From: Bacillota bacterium
Lineage (GTDB): Bacteria > Bacillota > Clostridia > Christensenellales > CAG-138
Direction of reading: 5' to 3'
Assembly (NCBI GenBank): GCA_023396535.1
Contig: JAEWWD010000115.1
Coordinates: forward strand, 1 to 33,263
Length of the DNA: 33,263 bases
Shown: in pieces, positions 23,437-32,032 of the stretch
Position numbering within the stretch: the first letter of the stretch is position 1
Layout of the letters: every line of letters begins with the position of its first letter
Notes under the pieces: generated by a model
Seen by the model: the letters and a program-made list of their open reading frames with translations, nothing else
The model's database searches: none
What the model was told of the DNA's origin: nothing
Position numbers and translations under genes: made by a program

Positions 23437-23457
23437 CTCATCCTTAGTCTCCAGTCA

Positions 23458-23486
23458 ATCATATCAAATTTGTATTTAATTTTCAA
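23458..23486 (-). promoter_or_regulatory. Predicted araR promoter
   Basis: On the minus strand TTGAAA (23481-23486), 17-bp spacer, TATGAT (23458-23463). An AraR half-site (ATTTGT on plus, 23468-23473) lies within the spacer, and a second (ATTTGTAC, 23500-23507) lies 32 bp upstream, three helical turns away. This suggests araR represses itself. Confidence 0.65.
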
Positions 23487-23586
23487 GCGATATATGAAAA
23501 TTTGTACTTTATTTTTTACGGGACTTATCAAATATACGCGGGTATTTAAAGGTCGGCCGCTTATCTGTCCGATTATCTCCCAAAAG

Positions 23587-23599
23587 TTAAATGCATTTG
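23587..23599. repeat. TTAAATGCATTTG palindromic element, copy 1
   Basis: Contains the perfect 10-bp palindrome AAATGCATTT. The match with copy 2 (23674-23686) extends outward in both directions: preceded by CCAAAA and followed by similar ATATTA/ATAATA tracts. Copies are 87 bp apart in the araR-importer gap. The motif does not resemble the AraR box, so it may bind another regulator. Confidence 0.5.
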
Positions 23600-23616
23600 G
23601 CTATATTAAAGCAAAG

Positions 23617-23644
23617 GGACATAGTATTGAGATATAATATGTCC
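23617..23644. promoter_or_regulatory. Inverted repeat between the two palindromic elements
   Basis: GGACATA (23617-23623) and TATGTCC (23638-23644) are perfect 7-bp arms around a 14-bp AT-rich centre that contains a TATAAT-like string. It sits midway between the two TTAAATGCATTTG copies. Function not known. Confidence 0.35.
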
Positions 23645-23673
23645 TAATAATGTTGCGGATCAAATCCCCAAAA

Positions 23674-23686
23674 TTAAATGCATTTG
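23674..23686. repeat. TTAAATGCATTTG palindromic element, copy 2
   Basis: Identical 13-bp core to copy 1 at 23587-23599, with similar flanks. It lies about 80 bp upstream of the AraR box and 100 bp upstream of the importer promoter. The rest of the 23437-23923 gap is very AT-rich and has no gene. Confidence 0.5.
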
Positions 23687-23765
23687 ACCATATAATAACA
23701 AAAGTTGTACGGCATCGATATAATTCACCTTAATAAATGTATCTTAAATGGCAAAATAAATAATA

Positions 23766-23782
23766 ATTTGTTACATACAAAT
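23766..23782. promoter_or_regulatory. Predicted AraR operator
   Basis: ATTTGT-TACAT-ACAAAT: perfect 6-bp arms around a 5-bp centre. The Bacillus subtilis ara box ATTTGTACGTACAAAT has the same arms with a 4-bp centre. It ends two bases before the importer -35 box, the right place for repression by the divergently encoded AraR. Confidence 0.8.
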
Positions 23783-23784
23783 AG

Positions 23785-23813
23785 TTGACATGAATGGACG
23801 GGAGTATTATACT
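23785..23813 (+). promoter_or_regulatory. Arabinose importer/catabolic operon promoter
   Basis: Perfect TTGACA (23785-23790), 17-bp spacer, TATACT (23808-23813). Transcription would start near 23820, giving a leader of about 104 nt that contains a GAAAGCT/AGCTTTC hairpin (23822-23828 with 23846-23852). A consensus promoter of this strength needs a repressor, consistent with the AraR box just upstream. Confidence 0.85.
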
Positions 23814-23923
23814 GTACTCACGAAAGCTTCCCATCTCATTTAAAGAGCTTTCAAGTTTGTCTGTTTGTCCACAATGTGTCTGTTTTGGCCACGATGATCA
23901 AAAAAGAAATGGAGAGAGGAAAA

Positions 23924-24958
23924 ATGAAGAAGCTTTTTGTGCTGGCCCTTACTTTGGTACTGACCCTGAGTATGGTTGCATGCAGCGGCACGCCTGCAGC
24001 AACTGCGACGCCTGCGGCGACAGAACCCGCGCCCGCGAAGACAGACGAGGCACCGGCAGATGCGCCGGCCGACAAACTGATTAAGGTTGGTATCGTCAAC
24101 AATCCACCAGCCGAGTCCGGATATCGGGCAGCGAATGTAGCAGACTTTGAAAAAGTCTTCGCGGAAGGGAACGGATACGCGGTCTCGACCTTCTACAGCC
24201 TGAAGAATGATGAGCAGTTGAATGCAGCCGGGCAGTTCATCACCGACGGCGTAGACTACCTTCTCATCTCAGCCGCCGCTACAGATGGTTGGGATGCTGT
24301 TCTTACAAGCGCCAAGGAAGCCGGCGTCAAAGTATTCCTCTTCGATCGTATGATTAATACCGACGAAAGCCTGTATGAGGCCGCTGTTGTTTCCAACATG
24401 GCAAATGAGGGCACCACGGCTGTGGAATGGCTGAAGGCGCAGAAACTTCCTGAGTATAATGTCATTCACATTCAGGGCGCAATGGGCAGCGATGCGCAGA
24501 TTGGCCGCACAGCGGCTCTGGATGCCGAATTTGCAGCCGGCACCATGAAAAAGGTTGTACAGCAGACAGCGACCTGGGATGAAGCCGAGGCAAAGAAAAT
24601 TGTTGAGTCTGTAATCAATTCCAAAGAAAAGTTCAACGTTATCTATGCCGAAAACGATGGTATGGCAAAGGGTGCTGTTGCCGCGTTGGATGAAGCCGGT
24701 ATCACCCACGGCGTTGGCAAAGATGTCATTATAATGGGCTTCGATTGCAACAAGTGGGCGCTCAGGGAACTGCTTGCAGGCAACTGGAACTATGACGGTC
24801 AGTGCAGCCCCTTCCAGGCTTCTGTAATCGATGAGATGATACAGAAACTTGAAGCCGGCGGGACGCTTACAGAAAAGAAGGTTATTTCTGAAGAGCGCGG
24901 TTTTGATGCAACGACCATTACGCAGGCGGACATTGACACATACGGTCTTGGCGAATAA
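23924..24958 (+). CDS. Sugar-binding lipoprotein of an arabinose-type ABC importer (YtfQ/AraU-like)
   Basis: 344 aa. Lipoprotein signal peptide with lipobox LSMVAC and Cys20, an Ala/Pro/Thr-rich linker to about residue 55, then a Peripla_BP_4 domain (IKVGIVNNPPAESGYRAANVADFEKVF, FITDGVDYLLISAAATDGWD, KVFLFDR, VIYAENDGMAKGAVAAL, VIIMGFDCNKWAL). The family binds monosaccharides such as galactofuranose, arabinose and ribose. The downstream araA and kinase genes and the AraR box make L-arabinose the predicted ligand. ATG 23924 has a GAGAGGA site; the upstream in-frame Met at 23876 lacks one and would spoil the signal peptide. Confidence 0.92.
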   Translation: MKKLFVLALTLVLTLSMVACSGTPAATATPAATEPAPAKTDEAPADAPADKLIKVGIVNNPPAESGYRAANVADFEKVFAEGNGYAVSTFYSLKNDEQLNAAGQFITDGVDYLLISAAATDGWDAVLTSAKEAGVKVFLFDRMINTDESLYEAAVVSNMANEGTTAVEWLKAQKLPEYNVIHIQGAMGSDAQIGRTAALDAEFAAGTMKKVVQQTATWDEAEAKKIVESVINSKEKFNVIYAENDGMAKGAVAALDEAGITHGVGKDVIIMGFDCNKWALRELLAGNWNYDGQCSPFQASVIDEMIQKLEAGGTLTEKKVISEERGFDATTITQADIDTYGLGE

Positions 24959-25006
24959 CCAATAATCTGATTTACTTAATAACAGGAACTCTCGTATCAA
25001 GCATGC

Positions 25007-25047
25007 GCGGTGTGGAGTAGGGATGTTTTCCGCATACTCCACACCGC
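25007..25047 (+). other. Strong stem-loop between binding-protein gene and ATPase gene
   Basis: Perfect 13-bp stem (25007-25019 with 25035-25047) with a 15-nt loop and no T-run. It lies 48 bp after the binding-protein stop and 39 bp before the ATPase start. Like the hairpin at 7773-7809, it probably sets a higher level of binding-protein mRNA than of the downstream genes; the role is inference. Confidence 0.8.
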
Positions 25048-25086
25048 TATCTTAAGAAACCGCCAGCGCTCAAAGGATGGTTAACT

Positions 25087-26607
25087 ATGCAGAACGACAT
25101 CGTCTTATCCATGCGGGCAATCTGTAAAGCATTCCCAGGCGTACGCGCTTTACAAAATGTGGATTTCACTCTTTGTAAAGGCGAGATTCACGCCCTGATG
25201 GGTGAGAACGGAGCCGGTAAGTCAACCTTAATCAAGGTTTTAACAGGCGTATACCCGAAAGATTCAGGGCAAATCCACATAGCGGGCTTTAATAAAGAAA
25301 TTACTGTGAAATCACCTCAAGAGGCTCAGAATTTAGGCATCAGCACTGTTTATCAGGAGATAACTCTGTGCCCTAACCTTACTGTTGCCGAAAATATGTT
25401 TATTGGGCGGGGTGATTACCGTTTTATAAATTGGCGCTCTATAGAAAAGAAGACGACTCAGATACTTGCTAAACTGAATATCCCTGCAAGAGCCACGCAG
25501 CAACTTGCCACCTGCTCGCTGGCTGTACAGCAAATGGTCGCCATTGCCCGTGCCGTGGATATGGACTGCAAGGTGCTTATCTTAGACGAGCCGACTTCCT
25601 CGCTGGACGAACACGAGGTAAAAAAGCTTTTCTCTCTTATGCGCGAACTGAAGTCCCGTGGTGTAGGCATCATATTCATAACGCATTTCCTTGAGCAGGT
25701 GTACGAGATATGCGACAGGATAACTGTTTTGCGCAACGGTGAGCTTGTAGGAGAATACGATATTAAGGATTTGCCGCGCGTACAACTCATTTCAAAGATG
25801 ATGGGTAAAGATCTTGACGATATTTCAGAGTTGCAAAACCGAAGGGCATTGCAAGCCAAGGAGGATGCCATACCCGTTTTCGAGGCATTTGGGTTATCCA
25901 GCGCGGAGGGTACAAACGCGTTTGACTTCAAAATTTACAAGGGGGAAGTAAACGGTTTTACCGGGCTTCTTGGCTCTGGCCGCAGCGAAAGCGTACGTGC
26001 TATATTCGGCGCAGATAAAATTACCGGCGGTAAAGTAAAGGTAAACGGAAAAAACGTTAGAATATCCAAGCCTAAAGACGCCATGAGGCATGGTGTCGGG
26101 TATCTGCCCGAGGATAGAAAACAGGACGGTATCATTGAGGATCTGTCCGTGCGTGCAAATATTATACTTGCATTGCAGGTAATGAAGGGCTTTTTCCGGC
26201 CGTTTTCCAAAACTGAGGCGGAAGCCTTTGCAGATGAGTACATCAAATTATTAGGGATAAAAACCGCTTCGACGGATACGCCCATAAAATCGCTTTCGGG
26301 CGGTAATCAGCAAAAGGTAATACTTGCACGCTGGCTGCTCACAAATCCAAAGTATCTAATATTGGACGAACCGACGCGCGGGATCGACGTCGGCACAAAA
26401 GTTGAAATACAAAAGCTTGTACTCAAGCTTGCTGAAGAAGGCGTCAGCGTTACGTTTATTTCATCCGAAATAGAGGAGATGCTTCGCACTTGTTCGCGGC
26501 TCATCGTTATGCGGGATCGTAAAATAGTGGGCGAATTGAGGGGCGAGGACATGACGCAGGCTAAAATTATGCATACGATAGCGGGGGAGGCAGCTCAAAA
26601 TGGCTAA
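25087..26607 (+). CDS. Sugar ABC transporter ATP-binding protein, tandem ATPase (RbsA/AraG/YtfR type)
   Basis: 506 aa with two ABC domains. Domain 1 has Walker A GENGAGKS (39-46), a signature-like SLAVQQMVAIARA and Walker B VLILDEPTSSLDE. Domain 2 has the degenerate Walker A GLLGSGRSE typical of this family, a full LSGGNQQKVILARW signature and YLILDEPTRGID. It powers import through the two downstream permeases. ATG 25087 has an AAGGATGG site. The stop overlaps the first permease by 8 bp. Base composition here and in the two permeases looks more AT-rich than in the kinase and araA. Confidence 0.95.
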   Translation: MQNDIVLSMRAICKAFPGVRALQNVDFTLCKGEIHALMGENGAGKSTLIKVLTGVYPKDSGQIHIAGFNKEITVKSPQEAQNLGISTVYQEITLCPNLTVAENMFIGRGDYRFINWRSIEKKTTQILAKLNIPARATQQLATCSLAVQQMVAIARAVDMDCKVLILDEPTSSLDEHEVKKLFSLMRELKSRGVGIIFITHFLEQVYEICDRITVLRNGELVGEYDIKDLPRVQLISKMMGKDLDDISELQNRRALQAKEDAIPVFEAFGLSSAEGTNAFDFKIYKGEVNGFTGLLGSGRSESVRAIFGADKITGGKVKVNGKNVRISKPKDAMRHGVGYLPEDRKQDGIIEDLSVRANIILALQVMKGFFRPFSKTEAEAFADEYIKLLGIKTASTDTPIKSLSGGNQQKVILARWLLTNPKYLILDEPTRGIDVGTKVEIQKLVLKLAEEGVSVTFISSEIEEMLRTCSRLIVMRDRKIVGELRGEDMTQAKIMHTIAGEAAQNG

Positions 26608-27682
26608 GGGGTTGAAGAAATTCGCGAGCTCACAATTGGCTGTCCCGTTGTTTGCGCTCTTTTTACTGATTGTTTTCAATTTAATCAGAGATGTTGGATT
26701 TTTCTCTTTAGCCATTACAACCAACAACGATGGAAACACCGTTCTTTCAGGAAATATAATCAGTATTTTAAACGGCGCCTCCGAGCTTGCTATTTTGGCA
26801 ATCGGTATGACGCTAGTTACAGCATCGTCGAGAGGGCAGGATATTAGTGTTGGCGCGGCGGCGGCAATAGCGGGCAGTGTTTTTGTTCGTGTGCTCCGGG
26901 AGAATCAGATTACAATGCCAATTATTCTTGCCGCCTTTTTGGCTAGCTGCATTGTTGCAATTATTTTCGGCGCATTCAACGGCACATTGGTTGCTGTATT
27001 CAAGATCCAACCGATGATTGCGTCATTAATACTGTTTTCTGCCGGGCGCTCTATCGCATATTGGATAAACGGTGGAGCAACGCCTACTGTTGAGAGCCCG
27101 TTGTTGGGCTATATTGGAAGTTTTATTCCGGGCATCCCCATACCCACACCCATTATAATCGTAATGATATTCGGGGCGTTGGTTTCGCTTGTCTTAAGGT
27201 TCACCAATCTCGGGTTATACACACAAGCGGTTGGAATCAACGAAAGATCCGCCCGCTTAAACGGGATCAACGCTGTTTTAATAAAACTATTATCATTTAT
27301 GATACTGGGTGTTTGTGCTGCTATTTCGGGCTCTATCGCCGTGAGCAGAATAGGACTTATCAACCATGAGACCATTCTTTTGGATATCGAAATGGACGCT
27401 ATCCTGGCAGTAGCCATCGGAGGTAATGCTTTAAGCGGCGGAAAATTCAGCTTGACCGGTTCCGTGATAGGGGCATTCGTCATTCAGGCGTTGACGATTA
27501 CGCTTTATGCCATGAAGATTCCTTCGACGGCGATAAAGGCCTATAAGGCAATGGTTATTATAGCCATCGTTGTAATTGGTTCGCCAATTGTGAAAGGATA
27601 TGCCATTCAACTGCGCGATAAGCTGTTTATAAAACCAACGAAAGCTAAGCAAGCCGACGAAAACGGAGAATTAACAGTATGA
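26600..27682 (+). CDS. Sugar ABC transporter permease 1 (YtfT-like)
   Basis: 360 aa, about eight to ten membrane helices, BPD_transp_2 family. Typical motifs: GMTLVTASSRGQDISVGAAAAIAG in the second/third helices, KIQPMIASLILFSAGRSIAYWINGG, and AVAIGGNALSGGKFSLTGSVIGAF near the C-terminus. It forms half of the channel with the product of the next gene; having two different permease genes with one tandem ATPase is the YtfQRT-YjfF arrangement rather than the single-permease ribose or AraFGH type. It overlaps both neighbours (8 bp and 4 bp). Confidence 0.93.
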   Translation: MAKGLKKFASSQLAVPLFALFLLIVFNLIRDVGFFSLAITTNNDGNTVLSGNIISILNGASELAILAIGMTLVTASSRGQDISVGAAAAIAGSVFVRVLRENQITMPIILAAFLASCIVAIIFGAFNGTLVAVFKIQPMIASLILFSAGRSIAYWINGGATPTVESPLLGYIGSFIPGIPIPTPIIIVMIFGALVSLVLRFTNLGLYTQAVGINERSARLNGINAVLIKLLSFMILGVCAAISGSIAVSRIGLINHETILLDIEMDAILAVAIGGNALSGGKFSLTGSVIGAFVIQALTITLYAMKIPSTAIKAYKAMVIIAIVVIGSPIVKGYAIQLRDKLFIKPTKAKQADENGELTV

Positions 27683-28797
27683 CCAGTAATAGAGGCCTAT
27701 TTGCCGGGATACCGGGGGAAAAACGCAGGGAGCCTATTTCCAACACCAATTTGCTCTTGACCATAACGATTTGTATCTTCATTGGCATGTATGTACTCGC
27801 CATGCTTGTCTGGGGTGGCGGCTTCTTGAATCCTCAGCAGTTCCTTGACATTTTCAATAACAATGCGTTTTTGATTGTGATTTCCTGCGGACTGACTATA
27901 GTCATGATAGCAGGCGGCATAGATATTTCGGTGGGAGGCATAACTGCGCTGGTGACAATGGCTTGCGTCGTGTATCTGGACGACCACAGCGGAAGCGTAA
28001 TCGGCTCGGTAGGGTTTGCTTTGGGTATAGGAACAGCATTCGGGCTGATTCAGGGAGCATTGGTATCATATTTGGAGATACAGCCCTTTATTATCACTTT
28101 AGCGGGTATGTTCTTTGCAAGAGGCATGACAACCATAGTCAGCGCTGTTCCGCGCACAGCGGCACACGAAGCTTTCGTCGCCCTTAAGCAATTTCGTATC
28201 GTTATTCCGGGTATCGGCTCTTATGGAAAAACCGGCAATTTTATTCCCGCCAAAATTGAGCCCGGCGTAATAGTAGCTATCACTATAGTATTCGCTGTAT
28301 TTGTAATTCTGAGATGGACGCGATTCGGGCGCAACCTCTATGCGGTGGGTGGTAACAGCCAGAGCGCGTTAATGCTCGGCATTAATGTAAAACGCACAAA
28401 ATTTTATTCCTATTTGCTGTGCGGGTTATTATCCGGAATCGGCGGTTATGTCTATCTGCTGCATACAGGGGCAGGAAACGCTTCCAACGCCACCGCCGCA
28501 GAAATGCAGGCAATTGCATCTGCCATTATCGGCGGGGCATTATTAACCGGCGGCGTTGGCAATGTAATCGGTACGCTTTTCGGGGTGCTTTCTTTAAAGA
28601 CTATCAACAATATTGTAATTGCTTCGGGGCTTAGAGAGCCATATTGGCAGAGCATTACCACCGGGCTTATGCTGTTCTTCTTTATTTTGCTTCAGAGCGT
28701 GATTCTCGCGCTTCGTGATAAGGGCGGCTTTAGGCTGCTGTTGCCGGAATGGCTAAGAGCAAAAAACGGCAAACAGAATGAAGACATATCATCTTAG
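27679..28797 (+). CDS. Sugar ABC transporter permease 2 (YjfF-like)
   Basis: 372 aa, about eight to ten membrane helices, BPD_transp_2 family. Motifs: GLTIVMIAGGIDISVGGITALVTM, LEIQPFIITLAGMFFARGMTTIVS, GRNLYAVGGNSQSALMLGINV (conserved cytoplasmic loop), and AIIGGALLTGGVGNVIGTLFG. It begins in an ATGA overlap with the previous permease stop. It pairs with permease 1 to form the importer channel. The 113-bp gap to the kinase gene contains a small GCCAAG/CTTGGC hairpin (28837-28860) and no visible promoter, so the operon probably continues. Confidence 0.93.
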   Translation: MTSNRGLFAGIPGEKRREPISNTNLLLTITICIFIGMYVLAMLVWGGGFLNPQQFLDIFNNNAFLIVISCGLTIVMIAGGIDISVGGITALVTMACVVYLDDHSGSVIGSVGFALGIGTAFGLIQGALVSYLEIQPFIITLAGMFFARGMTTIVSAVPRTAAHEAFVALKQFRIVIPGIGSYGKTGNFIPAKIEPGVIVAITIVFAVFVILRWTRFGRNLYAVGGNSQSALMLGINVKRTKFYSYLLCGLLSGIGGYVYLLHTGAGNASNATAAEMQAIASAIIGGALLTGGVGNVIGTLFGVLSLKTINNIVIASGLREPYWQSITTGLMLFFFILLQSVILALRDKGGFRLLLPEWLRAKNGKQNEDISS

Positions 28798-28910
28798 CGA
28801 TAGAAGACCCTTATTATATCCCACACGACATCCATCGCCAAGATTTTGTTCTCGCTTGGCACAGGAGTTATTGGATGCGTCTGAACTGCATTTCTCGAAA
28901 GGAGTTCCTT

Positions 28911-30530
28911 ATGGGGCAGATTGCGCAGGACTGGAAACAAGCGGCCAGAATCGCTATCGAAGCGGGCAATACGGCGCTCGGCATAGAACTTGGGTCCACT
29001 CGCATAAAAGCGGTGCTGATTGGGGAAGACCATGCGCCCATAGCATCAGGCGGATATGAATGGGAAAATAAGCTGGAAAACAATATATGGACCTATCGGC
29101 TTGAGGATGTCTGGAGGGGCTTGCAGGCTTGTTTTAAGGATCTTGCAGACAATGTGCACAAGGAGTTCGGCATACGGCTGACCATGGTAGGCGCTATGGG
29201 CGTGTCCGCCATGATGCACGGGTATCTGGCGTTTGATAAGGATGATGTCCTTTTGACCCCCTTTCGCACTTGGCGGAATACCATGACGGAAGAAGCGGCC
29301 AAGCTGCTGACGGCGGAATTCGGACTTAACATTCCCCAACGCTGGAGCATCGCGCATTTATACCAGGCCATATTGAACGCTGAGGCGCATGTGCCGGATA
29401 TCGCATTTTTAACCACACTGGCGGGCTATGTGCATTGGAAGCTGACGGGAGAGCGCGTACTGGGCGTAGGGGATGCCTCCGGCATGTTCCCCATCGACAG
29501 CGAAACCAACGATTACCACGCAGGCAAGATGGCGATGTTTCAAAACCGTATCGCTTCCTGTGGATTTCCATGGAGGCTCAATAAAATTGTGCCAAGGGTG
29601 CTTTTAGCGGGAGGGGAGGCGGGATGCCTGACTGCGGAAGGAGCAAGGCTGCTGGATCCTTCCGGCGGATTGCAGCCAGGCATCCCATTTTGTCCGCCGG
29701 AAGGCGACGCGGGTACGGGCATGGTGGCCACAAACAGCGTGAAGGAGCGTACCGGCAATGTATCCGCGGGAACATCCGTATTTGCCATGGTAGTGCTTGA
29801 ACGTGGTCTTTCCGGCGTATACGAGGAAATCGATTTGGTGACCACGCCTTCAGGCAAGCCGGTGGCGATGGTGCATTGCAACAACTGTACTTCCGATCTG
29901 GACGCATGGGTGGGCCTTTTCGGCGAGGCTATGGAAACCCTGAGAGCAAAACCGGACAAATCCGCTCTATACAACGCCCTGTATCGACAGGCGTTGCGGG
30001 GGGACGCGGATTGCGGCGGCCTCATCTCTTACAACTATTATTCAGGCGAACACATTACAGGTTTTGAACAGGGGCGGCCTTTATTTGCAAGGTTGCCCGA
30101 CAGCAGGCTGACGCTTGCAAATTTCATGCGCGCGCATCTGTACGCCGCGCTCGCCACCCTGAAGCTGGGCATGGATATTTTGATGGAGAAGGAGCATGTA
30201 CAGCTGGATGAGCTGTTGGGGCATGGCGGTCTTTTTAAGGTGCCGGAGGCAGCCCAACAGTTGATGGCTACCGCCTTGAATGTGCCGGTGGCGGTCATGC
30301 ATACCGCGGGGGAAGGCGGCGCATGGGGAATAGCGTTGCTGGGGATGTATATGCGTAACCGGGAACGGAATGAAACATTGGAGGCATACCTGCAGAATAG
30401 AGTGTTTGCCAATGCGGACAGCGTACGGCTCGAGCCTAACGAGAAGGAACGGACCGGGTTTATGGATTATATGCAACGCTATGTAAACGGGCTGGCTATT
30501 GAACGGGCGGCAATTGAATATTTCAACTGA
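28911..30530 (+). CDS. FGGY-family carbohydrate kinase, predicted L-ribulokinase (AraK-type)
   Basis: 539 aa from ATG 28911 (AAAGGAG six bases upstream; the in-frame ATG at 28875 lacks a site). FGGY fold: phosphate-loop GIELGSTRIKAVL near residue 26, substrate-side GAMGVSAMMHGYLAFD and RTWRN, VGDASGMFPID, the GDAGTGMVATNSV segment with the GNVSAGTS adenosine-type motif, and GHGGLFKVPEAAQQLMATAL near the C-terminus. Located between an arabinose-type importer and araA, it most likely phosphorylates L-ribulose. It does not look like classical AraB; Clostridia use a different FGGY kinase, described as AraK in C. acetobutylicum. Xylulokinase activity is the main alternative. Confidence 0.88.
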   Translation: MGQIAQDWKQAARIAIEAGNTALGIELGSTRIKAVLIGEDHAPIASGGYEWENKLENNIWTYRLEDVWRGLQACFKDLADNVHKEFGIRLTMVGAMGVSAMMHGYLAFDKDDVLLTPFRTWRNTMTEEAAKLLTAEFGLNIPQRWSIAHLYQAILNAEAHVPDIAFLTTLAGYVHWKLTGERVLGVGDASGMFPIDSETNDYHAGKMAMFQNRIASCGFPWRLNKIVPRVLLAGGEAGCLTAEGARLLDPSGGLQPGIPFCPPEGDAGTGMVATNSVKERTGNVSAGTSVFAMVVLERGLSGVYEEIDLVTTPSGKPVAMVHCNNCTSDLDAWVGLFGEAMETLRAKPDKSALYNALYRQALRGDADCGGLISYNYYSGEHITGFEQGRPLFARLPDSRLTLANFMRAHLYAALATLKLGMDILMEKEHVQLDELLGHGGLFKVPEAAQQLMATALNVPVAVMHTAGEGGAWGIALLGMYMRNRERNETLEAYLQNRVFANADSVRLEPNEKERTGFMDYMQRYVNGLAIERAAIEYFN

Positions 30531-30552
30531 GAATATGAAAGGATATACGGCT

Positions 30553-32022
30553 ATGAAGATCAGCGCATATGAATTCTGGTTTATGACAGGCTCTCAATTC
30601 CTGTATGGGGAGGAGACGCTCAAACAGGTGGAAGCGGATAGCCGCGCCATCGTCGCGGGGTTGAACGAATCCGGACATCTTCCTTTCCGTGTGGTTTATA
30701 AGGGTACGATGAAAACCAACGAAGAAATTGCGGCGGTTATCCGTGAAGCGAACTATCAGGAAAACTGCGCGGGGATCGTGACGTTCTGCCATACATTCTC
30801 GCCCAGCAAAATGTGGATCAACGGATTGGCTTTGCTGCAGAAACCCTATCTGCATTTCCACACGCAATTTAACGAGCACATACCCAACGAAGAAATCGAC
30901 ATGGACTATATGAACCTGCATCAGAGCGCCCATGGCGACCGGGAACACGGCTTTATAGGCGCACGCATGCGCATACCCCGCAAAGTGATTGTAGGGCATT
31001 GGCAGGATGAAAACACTCAGAAAAAAATAGGCAAGTGGATGCGCGCGGCTGTGGGCGTTGTATTTAGCAAGTCCATAAAGGTGATGCGCTTTGGGGACAA
31101 TATGCGCGAAGTGGCCGTGACGGAAGGCGATAAGGTGGAAGCGCAGATCAAGCTGGGCTGGCAGGTGAACACCTGGCCGGTAGGCAAGCTGGCGGAGACC
31201 ATGGATGACGTGACGGACGCTGAAGCGGACGCACTGATGGAATATTATAAGGAACAATATTCGTTTGCCACGGATGATATCCTGACCGTACGCTATCAGG
31301 CGCGCGAGGAAATTGCCATCAAAAAGATGCTGGATATGGAAGGCTGCGCGGCATTCAGCAATACTTTCCAGGATCTGTATGGGATGCGGCAACTGCCGGG
31401 CCTTGCAACGCAGGACCTGATGGCGCAGGGCTATGGCTATGGCGGCGAGGGCGATTGGAAGACGGCGGCCATGACAGCCATCATGAAGACCATGGGCGAA
31501 GGTATGGGTAAAGGTACCACGTTTATGGAGGACTATAATTACGATTTGAAAAATGGGATATCCCTGGGAGCGCACATGCTGGAGGTCTGCCCCAGCGTGG
31601 CTGAAGGCCGAGCTCGCATAGAGGTGCATCCTTTGGGTATCGGCGAACGCGAGCCGCCTGCCCGGCTGGTGTTTGAAGGCAAAGAGGGCGCGGCGATCGT
31701 AGTGAGTCTTATCGATATGGGCGGCCGCCTTCGGTTGATCGTACAGGATGTCGCGTGCATAAAGCCTTCGCAAACCATGCCCAATTTGCCAGTGGCGCGT
31801 GTGATGTGGAAGCCCCTGCCCAGCCTGAATGCGGCTACACAGGCATGGATCATAGCGGGCGGCGCGCATCATACGGTGCTCAGCTACGACTGCGACGCGG
31901 AAATGATGCGGGATTGGGCGCGCATGATGGATATTGAATTCGTGCATATTCATGCGGATACAGATCCGGTGGAGATGGAAAAGGAACTGCTGATGATGGA
32001 TATTGCCTGGAGGCTGAAATAG
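30553..32022 (+). CDS. araA: L-arabinose isomerase
   Basis: 489 aa from ATG 30553 (MKISAYEFWFMTGSQFLYG; AAAGGA ten bases upstream), close to the 500 aa of E. coli AraA. Converts L-arabinose to L-ribulose with Mn2+. The metal and catalytic residues are Glu299 in GGEGDWK, Glu326 in TFMEDY, His341 in GAHMLEV and His440 in GGAHHT; spacing agrees closely with E. coli Glu306, Glu333, His350 and His450. The motif HTFSPSKMWINGL is also characteristic. It lies 22 bp after the kinase. The gene is intact; the araD-like gene that starts 10 bp later is not. Confidence 0.96.
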   Translation: MKISAYEFWFMTGSQFLYGEETLKQVEADSRAIVAGLNESGHLPFRVVYKGTMKTNEEIAAVIREANYQENCAGIVTFCHTFSPSKMWINGLALLQKPYLHFHTQFNEHIPNEEIDMDYMNLHQSAHGDREHGFIGARMRIPRKVIVGHWQDENTQKKIGKWMRAAVGVVFSKSIKVMRFGDNMREVAVTEGDKVEAQIKLGWQVNTWPVGKLAETMDDVTDAEADALMEYYKEQYSFATDDILTVRYQAREEIAIKKMLDMEGCAAFSNTFQDLYGMRQLPGLATQDLMAQGYGYGGEGDWKTAAMTAIMKTMGEGMGKGTTFMEDYNYDLKNGISLGAHMLEVCPSVAEGRARIEVHPLGIGEREPPARLVFEGKEGAAIVVSLIDMGGRLRLIVQDVACIKPSQTMPNLPVARVMWKPLPSLNAATQAWIIAGGAHHTVLSYDCDAEMMRDWARMMDIEFVHIHADTDPVEMEKELLMMDIAWRLK

Positions 32023-32032
32023 GGAGAAGCGC

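Noticed and set aside
23428..23637. 69-codon plus-strand frame at the araR start
   Set aside because: It crosses the araR start and promoter, is AT-rich and has no motif.
23587..23686. CRISPR array
   Set aside because: Only two copies of a 13-bp palindrome 87 bp apart; no regular spacers and no cas genes.
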